Shown here piece by piece: positions 37,691-51,017 of a stretch of 64,000 bases of DNA. Under the pieces are notes generated by a model. The model was not told where the DNA came from. It saw only the letters and a program-made list of their open reading frames with translations, and did no database searches. Both the position numbers and the translations under genes were made by a program. How positions within the stretch are numbered: the stretch's first letter is position 1; each line of letters begins with the position of its first letter. The stretch comes from Tyto alba (Eukaryota > Chordata > Aves > Strigiformes > Tytonidae). Location of the stretch: contig NW_024881313.1 in the NCBI RefSeq assembly GCF_018691265.1, forward strand, positions 8,399,501 to 8,463,500, read 5' to 3'.

Positions 37691-40600
37691 GGTAGGGGAG
37701 TAGGGGACAAGGAGAATGTCCTCCACTAACTCCAGGCTATTAAGTTTTTCTTGCAGTTCCTCTGGTTTATTTTAAGTAGAACTGTCATCAACACTTGCTA
37801 AGTTACAACACCCTGAAGACTCACATAGTGAGTTATAATACGTGTTTTCTATAAATCATGCAAAGACACATGCACACTGCTTGTAATGCTTGTGTACTCC
37901 TTCAGGCACACACCTAAATACCTCTGTGCATATACACAAAATTCATCAAAATGTATAGTGGTGAAGGAAATTCTGTATAATGTTATTGAAGTTCATTGGT
38001 CAAGAAGCATATAAATATAGAAATGGGTATATAGGGAGATGTGAGCATATGCCCACACCTGTTAAGTAACTGGGAAGTACTGTCATCTAGTGGTTATCTC
38101 AAAGCTAAATAGGACAGGAGCTGCAATTCAGTATCCAGTAACAAAAGTTTTTAATTGTAGTGTTGCTGTACTGTGCAACTTAGAGGAAATAATTTTTATT
38201 TATTGTATCTTATCGATTCAGCTAGAAAATGGGGGGAAAGTAAAGCCAGTTGGAGAACTATACACTAAATTATCAGAAATATGTAAACTTTGCTTAGACG
38301 GACAGTTTCCTTTTTACTATCCCATCCCATCCAATGTTTCCCTCTGATGATGCAGACTTCTTGAGAGCATATTCATAGACCTTCTGACCACCCTCTTTCA
38401 TACAATATAGTTTGAAAACTACTGTGGTAGGATGCTGGCACACTACCACATAAAGAGGTAGATAAATTCATCATTGAAACTTATAGTAACCGAAGTTCAT
38501 TGTTTCCAAAAACATGAGAGCAGACAAGTCTTTCTACATGTAGTAATTCCTTATAAAATGGAACTAATTTGATTAAAAGCTGATTCTTATTCCTTCCTCT
38601 TCTGATAACATGACTGTTAGAAATTATTTCCTCATATAGTCTTGAGTACTCTTCAGTATCACTTATGGATGCAGGAAAACATGGACTTGAGCACTTGCTT
38701 ACAAGTGAAGGAAGTGGTGGTGTTAAGCACATACTTAAACCTAAGTGATTGATTAACTTCTGTGTAGAGTTGGGGTTTGCTATATGAATAGACTACTGTA
38801 ATCTGTCTATCTGTTCTTAATTTTTTGTCAAAAGACTTAAAGCTGTAATTTGCAGGTATTTCTTATATAAAAATAACTGTCGAGTGTTAACATTAAAGCT
38901 AACCTATACCTGGATGCAATGTTATTGGTATGATTACTTGCTATGGAATCTTAAATAGTTTCACCCATTACAGTTTCATCTATTAAAATGAAAGAAATTA
39001 AAATCTATTGAAACTGTTGAATGAAGGGCTAACCATATTAGAAAGGAGCAGTTTTAAACAGGACTCCTCCAGCTGCCCTTGCTAACAGGCAACTCTAAAA
39101 TAACAGTGATGCATGTCTTAAGTTTCTGCTAACAAAGCTGATTTCTGACCAGAAGGCTAGAGTATTCTTTTTCATCTATGGAGCCCCAAAAGTGACAGTT
39201 CTTCTTCATAAACCTAATATTTCCTTTTCAACTCACCAGGGCCAAAATGTCATCTTTTCTTGTAAAACAAAAAATCAAAGCCAAATGGTTAAAATGCAAA
39301 GTTTTGGTTAAACAAACAGTCAGTATTTCAGTGGTTTTATCTGCAGCCTGCAGAGCAACTAAACAAAGCCAAGATATTGTCCATCTCTTTGACAGACAAA
39401 GAGCCTCAGAGGTTCAGAATGACATGCCCGGGGCTGGCACGTGATTAGAGTAATTAAATTAAATAGCAGGAAACATGTTTTCCATATGCCATTGCCTGGC
39501 CACACACAAACTGTAACAGTAAATCTTTTATATTACATTGGTTCAGGGAAATGCATAACCATTTTAAAAATGCATGATGCCCACAAAAATAAAGTTAAAG
39601 GGAATATAGTAGCACACTCACCAGGCTCCCTGGCTTTGGTCATTGGCCTGAAATGCCAAACAACTTCATTCATTATTTATTTGTTTTTAAAGGTGCACCT
39701 CAAAATGCCCTGAGCATGTGAACATTCAGGAAGCATTACTGAGTTTATACAGGAGGGTAGTGCTGATGCTCTGATTCAGAGGAAAAAAATAAAATCCTTC
39801 AGTAAAGTTAAGAGAAACAACTTGGGTATCTTACAAACTGGGATCCTAACATATTTCTGCCAGTCTTTTGCAATAGTTGGGCCATCCAAACACGTATTAA
39901 AAGGAATTTTTGTTTCAGTTCTGTTTTATACAGGAATATGAACTCAAATTTCTGTTTTCATGGCCAGTTGTTAGAAAAGACAGCACATTTATCCATGTCT
40001 TAATACAGTCAGAAGAACTGCTAGTCAGTGGGATCATCTGTCATCCTTGAATTTACTTGTCACTGCACTATTAAGATCACGTAGAACACTTGCTAATCTG
40101 TTTCTGACTCATCTTTCAGTGGTTGATGATGCCAAATTAGATCACTGGTATTTCTGTTTTTCTATGTTTTTGCACAATAGGGAAAAGGCTGCAAATCCCT
40201 TTGGAAGGAGTTATTAATCAGTGAGGTCACTGATTTTTAAATATCCAGTCTTTGAGATTTTTAGGAAATGATATACAGGAACATTTCTTACACGTGATGA
40301 ATTCTGAAGGCTGCAAAATGCTCTTAACATGAAGAGAATTAAGAATTTGGGGAAAAGCATCTCAGCACATGAAAACCTATCCATGAATGCAAATTAAAAA
40401 TGTATCTCTTTGTTTTCTTGTGGTATATACTAGATAATTTCATAAGCATTTTGGGTAATCCATCTTCACTTTATCTATCTCCTTGACCCATGCTCAGATG
40501 AGAAACAACTGAAACTTCAGTGCTTCCGATTTCAGGTCCAGCACTGAACTATGGTATGAAGTTTAATAATTGATTCAATTCAATGAAATCAAAGTACAAG

Positions 40601-41104
40601 CTTCTAGCTGGAAAAATAAATGTCAATTTATCTTTAAATAGTAGTATAACAAAGATGATAGAACAGTGATACTCTTGGCTTAATCTTTAACAGTTATAGT
40701 ATTTCTCAAGTTATTTAAGTGAGATTCAAGATACAGTCAGCATGGAGAATTAGGAATTGGGACTTTTTACTTTTATTCATTTTTGTGCTTTCTTTACTAA
40801 CTAATCTCCGTTATTTGATCAGGAAAACTTTTGTTTAACAGCAAATCTAAAATAATTAAAGGAGTCATCAATGACAGGGAAGTGAAAATCAACTGATATT
40901 GGTAGTAGCTGGCAGAGCTCTTTTTTTATTTTTATTTTTCTTAACAACATTAACTGAGTTCCTGTTCCTGGAGAGAATCGTTGCATTTTAACTTCAATTA
41001 TTTAGCCTGAACTTTCTATGAAATGGGTTAAAATGACCAGTTAAAAGGCAAAGCAGTTAATTCCTCACTCCCAACTTGTCTTCTGAGAACAAACAAAATA
41101 GAGA

Positions 41105-41149
41105 AAGTTCTTTGCAGCAAGTTCTTTGCAACAGAGAAAGTTCTTTGCA
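41105..41149. repeat. Three copies of AAGTTCTTTGCA
   Basis: The 12-mer occurs at 41105-41116, 41119-41130 and 41138-41149, with similar flanks (AGAGAA before copies 1 and 3). It looks like a small local duplication. Confidence 0.85.
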
Positions 41150-41820
41150 ACTGGAGCCTCTGGCTGAAGTAATGTTGTCATCCTCAGGAGGGGATGGAGC
41201 TGCTCTCTGAGTCAAGGAGGGGTCTCAAGCCTAACTACAAGGTGTCCTGTAAGATGTTTTATGGCTGCTGCTTCACCTCTTCTGCCTCCCCTCAGCATTA
41301 CATCCCACAGCAGTGCCGGAGTGAGGAGGATGCCTCTCCACCCGCTCCTCCTGCTCCCTGGCTGGCCTTGGCCTCCAACCACTGTCCCTTCCTTGCCCGG
41401 AGCCAACCCTGACATGGGGTGGCCAAGTGCATGTGTAAAGCAGCGGTAACTAAAGGCTCGTGGCCCTTCCCAGGAGGATCTTATGCCTTCTGATTATCAG
41501 AAATGGCGCAAATCTGGAGAGCTTGGCAGAGGGGCTGGTACACCAGGGTATGGCTGCAGGATGGCCGCAGGAGGGAGAAGGGGCTGGTGAAGTTTATGGT
41601 GACGAGTTATTCACTGAAGGGGAGAAACACTGTGGTAGCTTTGGGTGTAATTGGTCTGATTTTTCAAAATATGCAATTGGAAAGCAGCTCCTTCATCTTT
41701 TGGTGCTTCTCCAGCATCACCTGATTTAGGGACACAAGCTCTATGTGCTGTGAGGACCCTCCTTCCCTGTGAACCGCCACAGCTGCTTCGGTGTCACAGA
41801 GGAGATTTAGCCTATAGAGA
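41150..41820. other. GC-richer intronic patch, unidentified
   Basis: About 670 bp of higher GC content with overlapping ORFs in several frames, none recognisable. Such islands in AT-rich intron are often old retroelement pieces, but I find no LTR ends, CR1 landmark or tandem structure. Confidence 0.3.
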
Positions 41821-44800
41821 GAACTTGGTAGCATTTCTTTGCTCTTATAATGCTGTCATGTACTTAGACCTATGAAAGCATGTGAAATTCAGTCCAGTGG
41901 CTTCTGGACAGTGTTAAAGAAAGTAATTCAGTTTTACCCTCAGTGATGCCCCTGGTGAATTACTCAGACCAAAGGATTTGGACGTTCTGTTTTTCCTGTC
42001 CTGGTTCCTATTCCCCATTTTAAAGACCTGCTATAAGCCCTGAGGACCTCCTCCAGCACAGCACTTCTCAGAAGCTACACAACATAGGCACTGAGTACAG
42101 TGGCAATAGTGACTGGTAGCTGTTCCCTGCCGGTGCAACAGGACTGTAAGAGTGATCTGTGGAGAAGGCAATAGCTGAAGAGAGGGTCTGTTTTTTGGTA
42201 GGGGTCAAGTTGTGAGACAGAATTTTCCAGCTTCTCATTTTGCATAGAATATCTCAGCTGTGTAGTCAGCTACAGGACTTGAATCAACTTGTTTTGTTAG
42301 GTCCAAGCTCTTTGCTCAACGGATGAATTTTGTACCACAGAAGAGCAAAGTATGTATATATTGGTCTCTCTTGTCATAAGTTACTGTTGCATATACAGGA
42401 TTCTGCAGGTTGAATGCAATGAACGTCAGCAGGATTGTGTCCCTCCTTTCCAACCTCCTCCACTTCTAAACTCCTCACTTGAAAAGTCTTTTTTTTTTTT
42501 TTTTTTCCAATACTTAGCATTCATATTAAAGCAGGAAAAAGAAAAAATAAGAAATACCAGCACTACATAAATAATAACTTGTTATGCATGAAGCATTAAT
42601 TGCCTTGTTTTGTGAATTCCTCAATTACTAGATGAAGCAATCATGCAGAAGAGCAGGTAGACACAATAGAGCTGATACTGGTAAGAAGATGTAAAGAGCT
42701 TCCAAAAATTTTTCTTCTCTGATGTACCTAACCCACTTTGAGTACCTGTCGGTAAGTCAATATTCATCCTTTTGCAATGACACTCAATGTGCAGGTGTCT
42801 ATGACCAAACACTGACTTATTTCTATCATTGACCAGCTAGGTTCACAGTATCCTTGGAGGTTTAAATGATCCACTTTGTCATGGCCTCTAGGATTGGGTA
42901 CTGAAAACCAAATTTGTGAAGGAAATTGTGTTATGAACCTATCTCTCTGTGGTGACTACCTGCAGCTTCACCTTTATGGCAGCAGCTTCATGAACGCTGT
43001 GCTCCCGTGGGGCTGGCATCCCACCAGACTGAACACACTGCCTCTTCTCTGACTGAATGTGCTTTATGCTGAGCAATTTCACAGCCTGGAAGCATCCTGG
43101 TGGTCAATGGTTGTGGGAACTGCTTGCCAATGAAACAGGGCAAGGCGTGAGAGTGCAGCTACTGGATTGCTCACAGAGCTGGACACAGATGGAGCTGGGA
43201 ATGAGCATCAGCTTCAGCGTGCCAACGGCAAACCACCTCCTGGTCAGCTCATCCTTGATATAGCTTCTCACCAAATTACAGATTCTTGCATGAAAGCAGA
43301 ACTTGAAAATGAAACTGAGTTGATGTGCTCTGAGTCTTTTTCTTTCATTAAAAGCTGGAGGGAAAGCACCAGAGGTGAAATAAAAGGATTACTTCTTTTA
43401 CAGGAAGGCCCAAACTACTACTGTAGTGACATAATAGTACCTAACTTGAACACAGTCGATTGACTTGGGAAAATGAGCAGCCTGCTCAGTTCGTGCATTA
43501 TCCATCAACATGGCTAAGTAACAGCCCCCATGCTCATTCTCAATCTCTTGCTGCAGGAATGAATCTTGCTCCTGTTCCTTTTTTTCTTGTTAGTGCCGTG
43601 CTGCTTGTGTTTCTGTTATCAGAGCCTGCCTGAGGAGCGATGGAGACTCTTATGAAGAAAACTTGCTCACACAGCACAAAGGGTAATGCTGCACATATTT
43701 TAACTGAAATCCTTAGTATCTTTAGCAAGGCCTAATTACCTGCAGAAATGGACAAACGGGAGCTATTGAAGTCAGGTGTCCCTGGGCTGAGCCTGTGGTG
43801 ATGGCACCTGTATTTCAGCACTGACATTTTTATTTTTCTGTCAGAAACGATAATAGAGGAGCTTTGAAGTTCTATGTATAAAGCCAGTAGTTTCAGAAAA
43901 CTGAAATCTGTGCAGAAACTAATGAGAAACTATAACAAAAGACCTGTAAAAATTTAGCTAAATGGTAACAACCAAAAAGTTCTAGAAAGAAAGGAAGATG
44001 TCAGGGGATGTGCTGTCTGTCTTGGGAGCCTTTTTTGCCCTAAGGCAAGGTGTCAAAATGGATCAAAACGGGTGAGAAATGAGGGAAACCTGATCACCGC
44101 CTGTCCCTGTGTGCAGTCAGGTAGCTGCATGATGGAACCATGCTCTCTGATGCGTAATAACTCTTCAGTGCATATTTTCAGTAGAGGAAGATCTAGGAGA
44201 GCAAGCCTTGAAAGCAGCTGGTCTGGGTAGCTATCCCTCTGTGAACAGGGGGAGAGCATTTCCCAACAGCACTTCTGCCCTGTGCTCCTTCTGGGTCTGC
44301 TGGATAATAAGAGATCTGCTTTAAAAATCTGCAAGCTGCCACCTAAAAACTATCACAGTGCCCTTCTCGATGGGAACAAAAGGAAAAGACCAAGGGGAAG
44401 GGTTGGAGACTGAATTCTCCATGCTTCACAAGCTGTTTTACAGAGAACCTGAGCAAAGCCTTCTTAAGCCCTTGCCATCTCTGTGTTGCTGCATTCTCAT
44501 AGATGTAATTTTCTGAAGACCCTTTGCTGAGGAAATACAGGCAGTATGAACAGAAAGACCTTGGTCTCCTGGGGATCCAAAGGTCACAGGCCAGAACATG
44601 AGAGGAGACAGATTATGCACTGCTTTCTGCATTAGAGCACCTATGTCTCAAGGGCATTCAGCCTGAGCTGCTCTTCCAGGACACGAAACAACAGAGCTTT
44701 ATGAAGATCTAGCCAGCAGTATACTGAGGCATGCATTTATTCACTCTCATATTTTAAGGGAAGGAAGAAAATGAAGACTTTTGTGTGTGCACGTTTGTGT

Positions 44801-45833
44801 GTCTGACAGAGACATTCAGAGGTCAAAACAGAATTCTTCAAAAAACAAAGCGTTTAAAGAAGCAACTTTCCAAGAACACATAATCCTCCTCAATGACAAT
44901 AATAATAAAACCCTGTGCTGTCTGATACAGGAAATCATAAATTGCCCAATGGTATGAAAGTAGTATCATCTGACTGTCAAAATGTAAAGTGATAATTACT
45001 GAGATCTGGACTTACAGACTTTGAATTCATGCTAGTTATGTACCCCCGATTAAGTAATTTTGTCTAGTGTTGTCCCAGCGGTCCCCTTTATATGCCACTT
45101 TCTTTGACAAAAGGGAGCAGTAACAAAAGTATCAAGGTGCTATATCGTAAGTATCTGAAGGAGGAAAAGAAACATAAAAAAATTCAGATCAAAAAATAAA
45201 AGCAGTATCAACATTATTCTGTGCAGGTACCAGGGAAATTAAATAATTTTGTTGTCTCTTATTGACACATTTGGTCAGACAGTTCAGTTCTTGATTTAAT
45301 GATGTGACAAAATAAGTCTTACTGCTTGCTGTAACTGAAAGTTTACAACAGGAGATGCAAAGAAAAATAATAATCTATTTGGTGATCATTAAGAAAGTAG
45401 ATTTGATACTTTCTGAAAAAATGGGTAATTTTCAAATCCAACTGGGAAAGAATAATTACTTGTAATTATTCTCATTATTATGCATTTTCACATAGAATTG
45501 GCATTAAAAAAAAATAATTATTCTTCCTGTAGCATAATTTTTAAAGATCACAGTTAGAAACTTGATAAGAGACGGACAGACCCTTAAGAGTAAAAATTAA
45601 AGAAAACTGGCTAATTATTCAGATGGGGCTTCCCCTCATATAGATGAACAAAAAAAATTTCACAAAACAAATCCAACTGCACAGCCCTCTGCCTCCTCAC
45701 TTCATCCAGACAGTGTATGGCTGAAGTCTGATCTCAGAAACCATAGTGCCAGTCTGTGTTATGTAGGGGTTGTAACTGGGACTGTGCACTCATGGGCTGC
45801 ACAGTTAAAGGAGACAACTAAGGTAGCCTAGGG

Positions 45834-45850
45834 AAAAAAAAAAAAAAAAA
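45834..45850. repeat. A17 homopolymer
   Basis: A pure A run in intron with nothing recognisable attached. Confidence 0.9.
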
Positions 45851-47450
45851 GGTGAATTGAGCTAGTATATGTAGGACTGAGGTTGCAATCTCATCTAGAA
45901 GGGAGGAGAGGCAGAGGAAGGTTTATTTGGAAAACTGAGATTGTTCAAAACATACATTTCCATTTATCCTGCCCTTCACAGCACTTCTCAAGGCCAAAAA
46001 TGTTATAACGTGCTACCACGTTGGAAGGATCAAGTGTGCTGAAGGATACTTTTAACAGCGTATCCTCCAACCAAGCTCCCTTGTATTTCAAAGCTATGTA
46101 CTGTTAAGAGTCAATACAGTTACTTCAAGGCAACTATGGAAAGTAAAGTAAAAGAGACACAAGAAAGGCTCCACAGCCCAATTCAAAACATCTCATTTAA
46201 TCGGATAATTAAGGCACTGAATCACTCACAAGTAAGTATCTTGTCTGTCAAAACAACCCTAGTGATTAAGGCCTGTGTAGTCATCATCAGACATTGCTGA
46301 ATGATTTCTAGTTACTAATCTAGTACCTTTTTAACTCTCAGCTGCTGATGAAATAACCCTTGGGGGTCTCCAACAGCTGTGCGCACCCACGGGTAGCTGG
46401 GGAAGTTACCCTGTATGGGCTAGATGAGATATGGGGCCAGAATCAAAATAAGCAAAAGGAGTGGGACACTTGAGCTCAGCAGATGGGGACCAGAAACCAG
46501 GACACACCTAAAGGATGCCCCTCCCAGTCCTGTCTGTGTGTGAGCAAGCACGGCTGAGAAACTCCGCTTTTCTGCCTGCTCTGTAGTTTGAGCTAATTGT
46601 ACTTTTTGCCTTTAAATCTAATTCCAAATGAGGCTGAGTTAGAAGAGAAAAAAACAAATACAAATCACGAAGTCTACCAAATAGAGCGGTAAAATTCCAC
46701 AAAAGTCACTGGGATTATTGCTCTAGTGGAGAGAATGTAATTTTATCTAGGATGCTCTTCTGTTTGCCTGAACGGCAATTCAGCATATGATGTTCTAAGT
46801 TATATTCCTCCACTGAGAAAGGAGGTACAGAAGCCACACTACCACCCAGATGATGGGAACCGCATAAGGAAATCAGAAACTAAACAAATAAATGAAAAGC
46901 AAACAAACATTTCTTAAGTGGATAAGTAGGACATGCTGGTAGTGGGACAGAATACAATAAGGAAATTAACTTGGCTTAGCTAATTTTGGCTGCAAATTAT
47001 GAAGTGTTCATAAGGGGAGAAATAAGTAAACATTTTTAGATTTGTGCTTGTGACTAATGTTTATAGATTTTTTTACCTCAGAATGCCAGTGAAGATAAAA
47101 ACAGGGTAGAGTTGGCTTAAATAACATGGATTAAGTCTTAGTGATGTTGATGATAATGAAGATGGAACAAAGATAGTGCACAAATGAATTGCTGAATAGG
47201 AAGGATGAGTGGTGGTAGTGTCTGGAGTGCTCCTGCTTTTAATCCTATTTTGATAATGCCAGATGATGAAAAAAGGGCTGATGTTACAGTATCTGCATTC
47301 CAGTAATGTGTATCTGTCTTGAGTATGTAAATATTATGAAGCATTTTCCCTCATTTAGTAGTAATTACTTCTAAATTGGCAGACTGACTTGGCTTTATTT
47401 TTTTGGACAACAGGACAGACTAAACATCTGTTGTTCCAAAAAAGAAGAGG

Positions 47451-47468
47451 AAAAAAAAAAAAAAAAAA
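47451..47468. repeat. A18 homopolymer
   Basis: A pure A run followed by GAGAGAGA. Confidence 0.9.
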
Positions 47469-49839
47469 GAGAGAGATGCACCTCATTCCTGGAAAAAGAT
47501 AAGGCTTGCAAATTAAATTACGATTATTTTCTTCATGATGGGTGCTTTGATGCATGGTAAACAAATAATTTAGAAAAAAATCTAGGTGTAGACTCCAAAA
47601 CAGGAATGCTGCAAATTAAAAACATTTATGTTTGGTTTTCTAATTCCAACATGAGTATTTAAACAAAAGGCATCTCAATAAAATCCCTGTTGAAAGCATG
47701 ATTTATTTACAGACATAAGATTCTAAATACATAATAAACAGTAGGGCAAGCAGTATAATGTTATACTGCTAATGTTAGTTTTAAGCTTTCCTAAGCTAAA
47801 ACTTGACTTTTTATCAAATTTTTTTGGGTGTATTACTGATGAAACATTATTTTCTTGTTATATCAGTGAAAATAATTGAATTTGATTTACAGAAATATTT
47901 ATTCTTACGTACTTATGTTGTTGAAAACGTTTTATTTTAGTTAAATTTATACCAGTCTCAAAGCTGTTAAAAGCCTTTGCAATTTAAATGAACAGTTAGA
48001 AGAGCTAGAATGCAATAATTTTCTGAACTTTTTCCATAGTAATAATTCAGGTACTGTAGCAACCAGGATCATTATGCAGTACAAACTATTTCCCTCTGTA
48101 GATCTGAAGCAAAGTTCAGGAAATGTCAGAAAGCATTTAACATCTTCATGGAAGTGCTTAGGTGTTTCTCTAAAGTAGGCCTTCACTGTCTCACACAATT
48201 GCTTTAATGTCTGCAAAGTTCATGGATTCCCTCCTCCCCATCATATTTACAGGTGGACTCTAGTTTTGCAAAGGTCTCGAGGCATACCAAAGAGATCAGT
48301 AAAGCTCAGTTCCAGGTCGGCATTTTTGGGGTTCTAAGCAGGTTTTAGAAATGTAATGGAAATTATTTTGGTTCATCTGAATTTTATATAATTAGGAGCC
48401 AAGAAACTGGGATTCGCCTTCACCTTTCCTAGATGGTACAATACATGATCACATGTTCAAGACAGATGCCACGATGGGAAAATGAGCATGCATCAATGCT
48501 ATTCCACATTCACTAAAACTTGTAATGACTGACGTAGGATAAAACAAGAGACCAAAAAAAGACTTTGTGTAATTATTGTAAGAATAGTGTAATAAAAACC
48601 TTGCTCCTGAAAGCTTGAATTGTTTCAACAACGTGTAGTGAACGTATTTGGTTATACAAAGCAAAAGCACAACTAAGTTATCAAATTTACACAAAGTCAG
48701 ATATCTGAAAGGGGATCTTTTAAAAAAAAACTTTATTTGAGAAAGGAAGAGACTTATATCAGAAGGCAAAAAAAGGGAACATACAAACAGAATATATTTA
48801 CAACACAAAACAAGAGATCACCTCTAAGGGTGTAAATTATAATAAATACAGTAGATTTAAAATGTAAGAGACAATAATCAATTAGAAATGTGGTTGTTTA
48901 AACCCAGTTTTCTTTTTCACTGGTTCCAGGTAGTTCTCTATTTTAATTTTATCCAAATTTGAAAGATTGTGAAATGAAAGTCCACTAATGTATTGGGGTT
49001 TTTCACCTGAATGACATTATAAAAATATCTTTTGTCTTTTGTGAATACATCTCTCTGAAGTGATATTGTACAAAAGTCTTCCCGTTTGCAAGTTTCTCCC
49101 CAAATAAAATGTATTTTAAAAGATGCACTATCCCTTTTTGATGAGGCTGAAGTTAGATTGCGAAGAAAATCAAAATTATACAGAATGGGAAAAACATATA
49201 ATTTCGTTTCTGCATGCTTCACTTTTTGGATGTGAATGTAATTTTTTTCATCCAGGATGGAGCAGGATTTCTGTTCAAATATGAAACTCATATAAAAATC
49301 ACCTGTGTTTTTCTCAATTAATAAATCTTTCCTATCTAAGGAAGCCTTTCATATTAACAGCAACTATTTAGTTATTTGTTTGGAGACCTTCTAGGAAAAA
49401 GGATAATGTATCTTTAGAAGTTGCAACATTTTATAAGAGATTTAATAGTATTAGAGCATAATGTAATCAACACATGCTAATAACATATTTTAGAACAATT
49501 TCTACATTTGGCAAAACAGCTATCTCTTTTGAAACAGGATACTGCACCTTAAAATACCTCAGCTTTATAAATATAAATATTTTTAATAGAAAAAAAACCT
49601 GACAAGGATTCCAGGTCAGTTTGGGATTATCCATATTAAAGGGGATCTCAATACAATGAATCTTTAACTAGCTTAACAAAAGTAAACCTATAAACCAAGG
49701 TAAACATATCAAAAGGGAATATGAAGGAAATGTTTCACTGGAAAGCTTCCTTAACAATTTCCCTACTCGCTTTGTTATTTTCTTTGACAATAAATCAATT
49801 CATAGAGTGCCTTTAAAAACAGAGGGAGCACTGCCCCGT

Positions 49840-49860
49840 CCCCCCCCCCCCCCCCCCCCC
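49840..49860. repeat. C21 homopolymer
   Basis: Twenty-one consecutive C on the plus strand (G on the HDAC9 sense strand), preceded by CTGCCCCGT. It lies about 340 bp beyond the candidate MITR poly(A) signal in the direction of transcription. The exact length is prone to sequencing error. Confidence 0.9.
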
Positions 49861-49979
49861 GCATTCCTCAGCACATGAATCACTTGGGCTTCCTGTTTCC
49901 ATAAGGCATTTCCTGCCCCCCCTCCCAAAATCACTTTTCTGCAGGAGAACAGCGGGGACCTGACAAAGCATTGACTTAA

Positions 49980-50150
49980 ATAAACAGGGCCTTCCCCTGC
50001 CTCCAGCCTGGCTCTGCCTGGTCCTACAGCAAGGGAAAGGGCCGCCGGCTCGCTGGCTGCACGCCTGCACCGCGCTTTTCAGCTCGGGCAAAACGCTGAG
50101 GCTGCCTCTTGCCGAGCTGGCATTCGATGCCCAGTCGTTATTTTAGTATT
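49980..50150. other. Small CpG-containing GC-rich patch just beyond the candidate MITR poly(A) site
   Basis: Contains GGGCCGCCGGCTCGCTGGCT, CACCGCGCTTTTCAGCTCGG and further CpGs in an otherwise CpG-poor intron. It is too short to call a CpG island with confidence. It sits between the MITR poly(A) candidate and the C21 tract. Confidence 0.35.
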
Positions 50151-50199
50151 TGTCCATGAGATCTAGCGGCAAAGGTTATGCGATACCGTACGATTAGTC

Positions 50200-50205
50200 T
50201 TTATT
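50200..50205 (-). terminator. Candidate MITR polyadenylation signal AATAAA
   Basis: TTTATT on the plus strand reads AATAAA on the HDAC9 sense strand. Scanning from the MITR stop, it is the first canonical hexamer (no earlier AATAAA or ATTAAA seen), about 760 nt after the stop. The sequence beyond it is not strikingly GU-rich, so a more distal site is possible. Confidence 0.4.
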
Positions 50206-50966
50206 TAAAAGAAAATAAACAAGTGATGGGGTATCAGATGATAACGATAACAGTTCCGTGCTTTTCCTGCAATACCCTAATAACCGATTGGAACCTAATG
50301 CTGCGTTTTGCTGCTCGCCAGTCCTTGCATCTGCTGCATTTAAGGATGTCTCTGCGGACAGTATCGCCAGATAAGACAGAATGAAAAATTAACTAAGCAG
50401 TGCAAAAAATAAAACAATGCAATTTTTAAACAGTGCCTTGCCTCTTTACATCCACCTTGTATTCTTCTCTAAATTATACTTTATACACCAGCCTGGGACC
50501 ACTGATATAGTAGTCAGTACCTGTCTACTGGGGAAAAAATACCCTAATGTTAACAGTGTTCAAGACTACAGTATGATACATACAGTATATACAGACAGCT
50601 GAAAGCAAAAGTCAGAGGATTTAAAATCAGAGAAGAATGTTTCATCAATCAGGTCTGGAAACTAACTCCAGTAATTGCTGATCTCAACAAGCTAGGTGAT
50701 AACGGGTTCTCTTTCACTAGAACTAAGCAGTGTAATGTAACCCTGGGCTAATACAAAGTCTATCAGCTATTACGCAAAGATTTGAGTAATTGGCTGCAAC
50801 AGGTATCTTCTCAATTAGTGGCCATAAGGATGAGCTTCACTATGTTTTCAAGTGTGCATACAACACTTCTGCCTTTGTTAGATTCTTTGAGCAGTAAATC
50901 AGGATTTGCTAGATGAGTGAATCAAAACACAACTGCTTACCAAAGCCTAGAAAACGCATGTGATGT
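50206..50966 (-). other. HDAC9: Presumed MITR 3' UTR (start of the 40-kb intron in the full-length transcript)
   Basis: This is the stretch between the MITR stop codon and the first canonical minus-strand polyadenylation hexamer. It is AT-rich and carries no long ORF and no recognisable repeat. It is interpreted as 3' UTR only for the short isoform; in full-length HDAC9 it is intron. The extent is inferred from the hexamer position. Confidence 0.5.
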
Positions 50967-51017
50967 TCAGATAATAACCTTAATTACAAATCCTGGAGCT
51001 AAATCTTTGCCTATTAC
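50967..51017 (-). CDS. HDAC9: MITR/HDRP-specific C-terminal extension by intron retention
   Basis: If the donor at 51017 is not used, the frame of exon D stays open for [16 protein letters not shown], 16 codons, then TGA at 50969-50967. This tail is the one I know for the short HDAC9 isoform MITR (also called HDRP). MITR lacks the deacetylase domain yet still represses MEF2-dependent transcription by recruiting other HDACs and co-repressors. Its preservation in a bird, including the Ile/Val-rich hydrophobic end, argues that the isoform is ancient and selected rather than splicing noise. The 51 coding bases double as the first bases of a 40-kb intron, so they must support both the donor and the tail. 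I see no other open continuation. Transcript data would be needed for proof of use. Confidence 0.88.
   Translation of the reverse strand, partial: VIGKDLAPGFVIKVII

Larger units (their letters stand above)
11018..51017 (-). other. HDAC9: HDAC9 40-kb intron between exons D and E
   Basis: Exactly 40,000 bp from the donor at 51017 to the acceptor AG at 11018-11019. In the MITR isoform its first bases are retained as coding sequence and 3' UTR. It is mostly unique-looking AT-rich DNA. Separately listed contents are an old CR1 copy, homopolymers, simple repeats, GC-richer patches and candidate regulatory segments. ORFs of about 100 codons occur on both strands (for example 16456-16980 and 48938-49291 on minus, 33585-33908 on plus). 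None shows a domain, a start context or splice partners, and I do not call any of them a gene. Confidence 0.85.

Noticed and set aside
48449..49291. Two adjacent minus-strand ORFs of 119 and 117 codons
   Set aside because: AT-rich, Phe/Ile/Lys-heavy composition typical of random intron; no domain, no splice borders and no retroelement motif.
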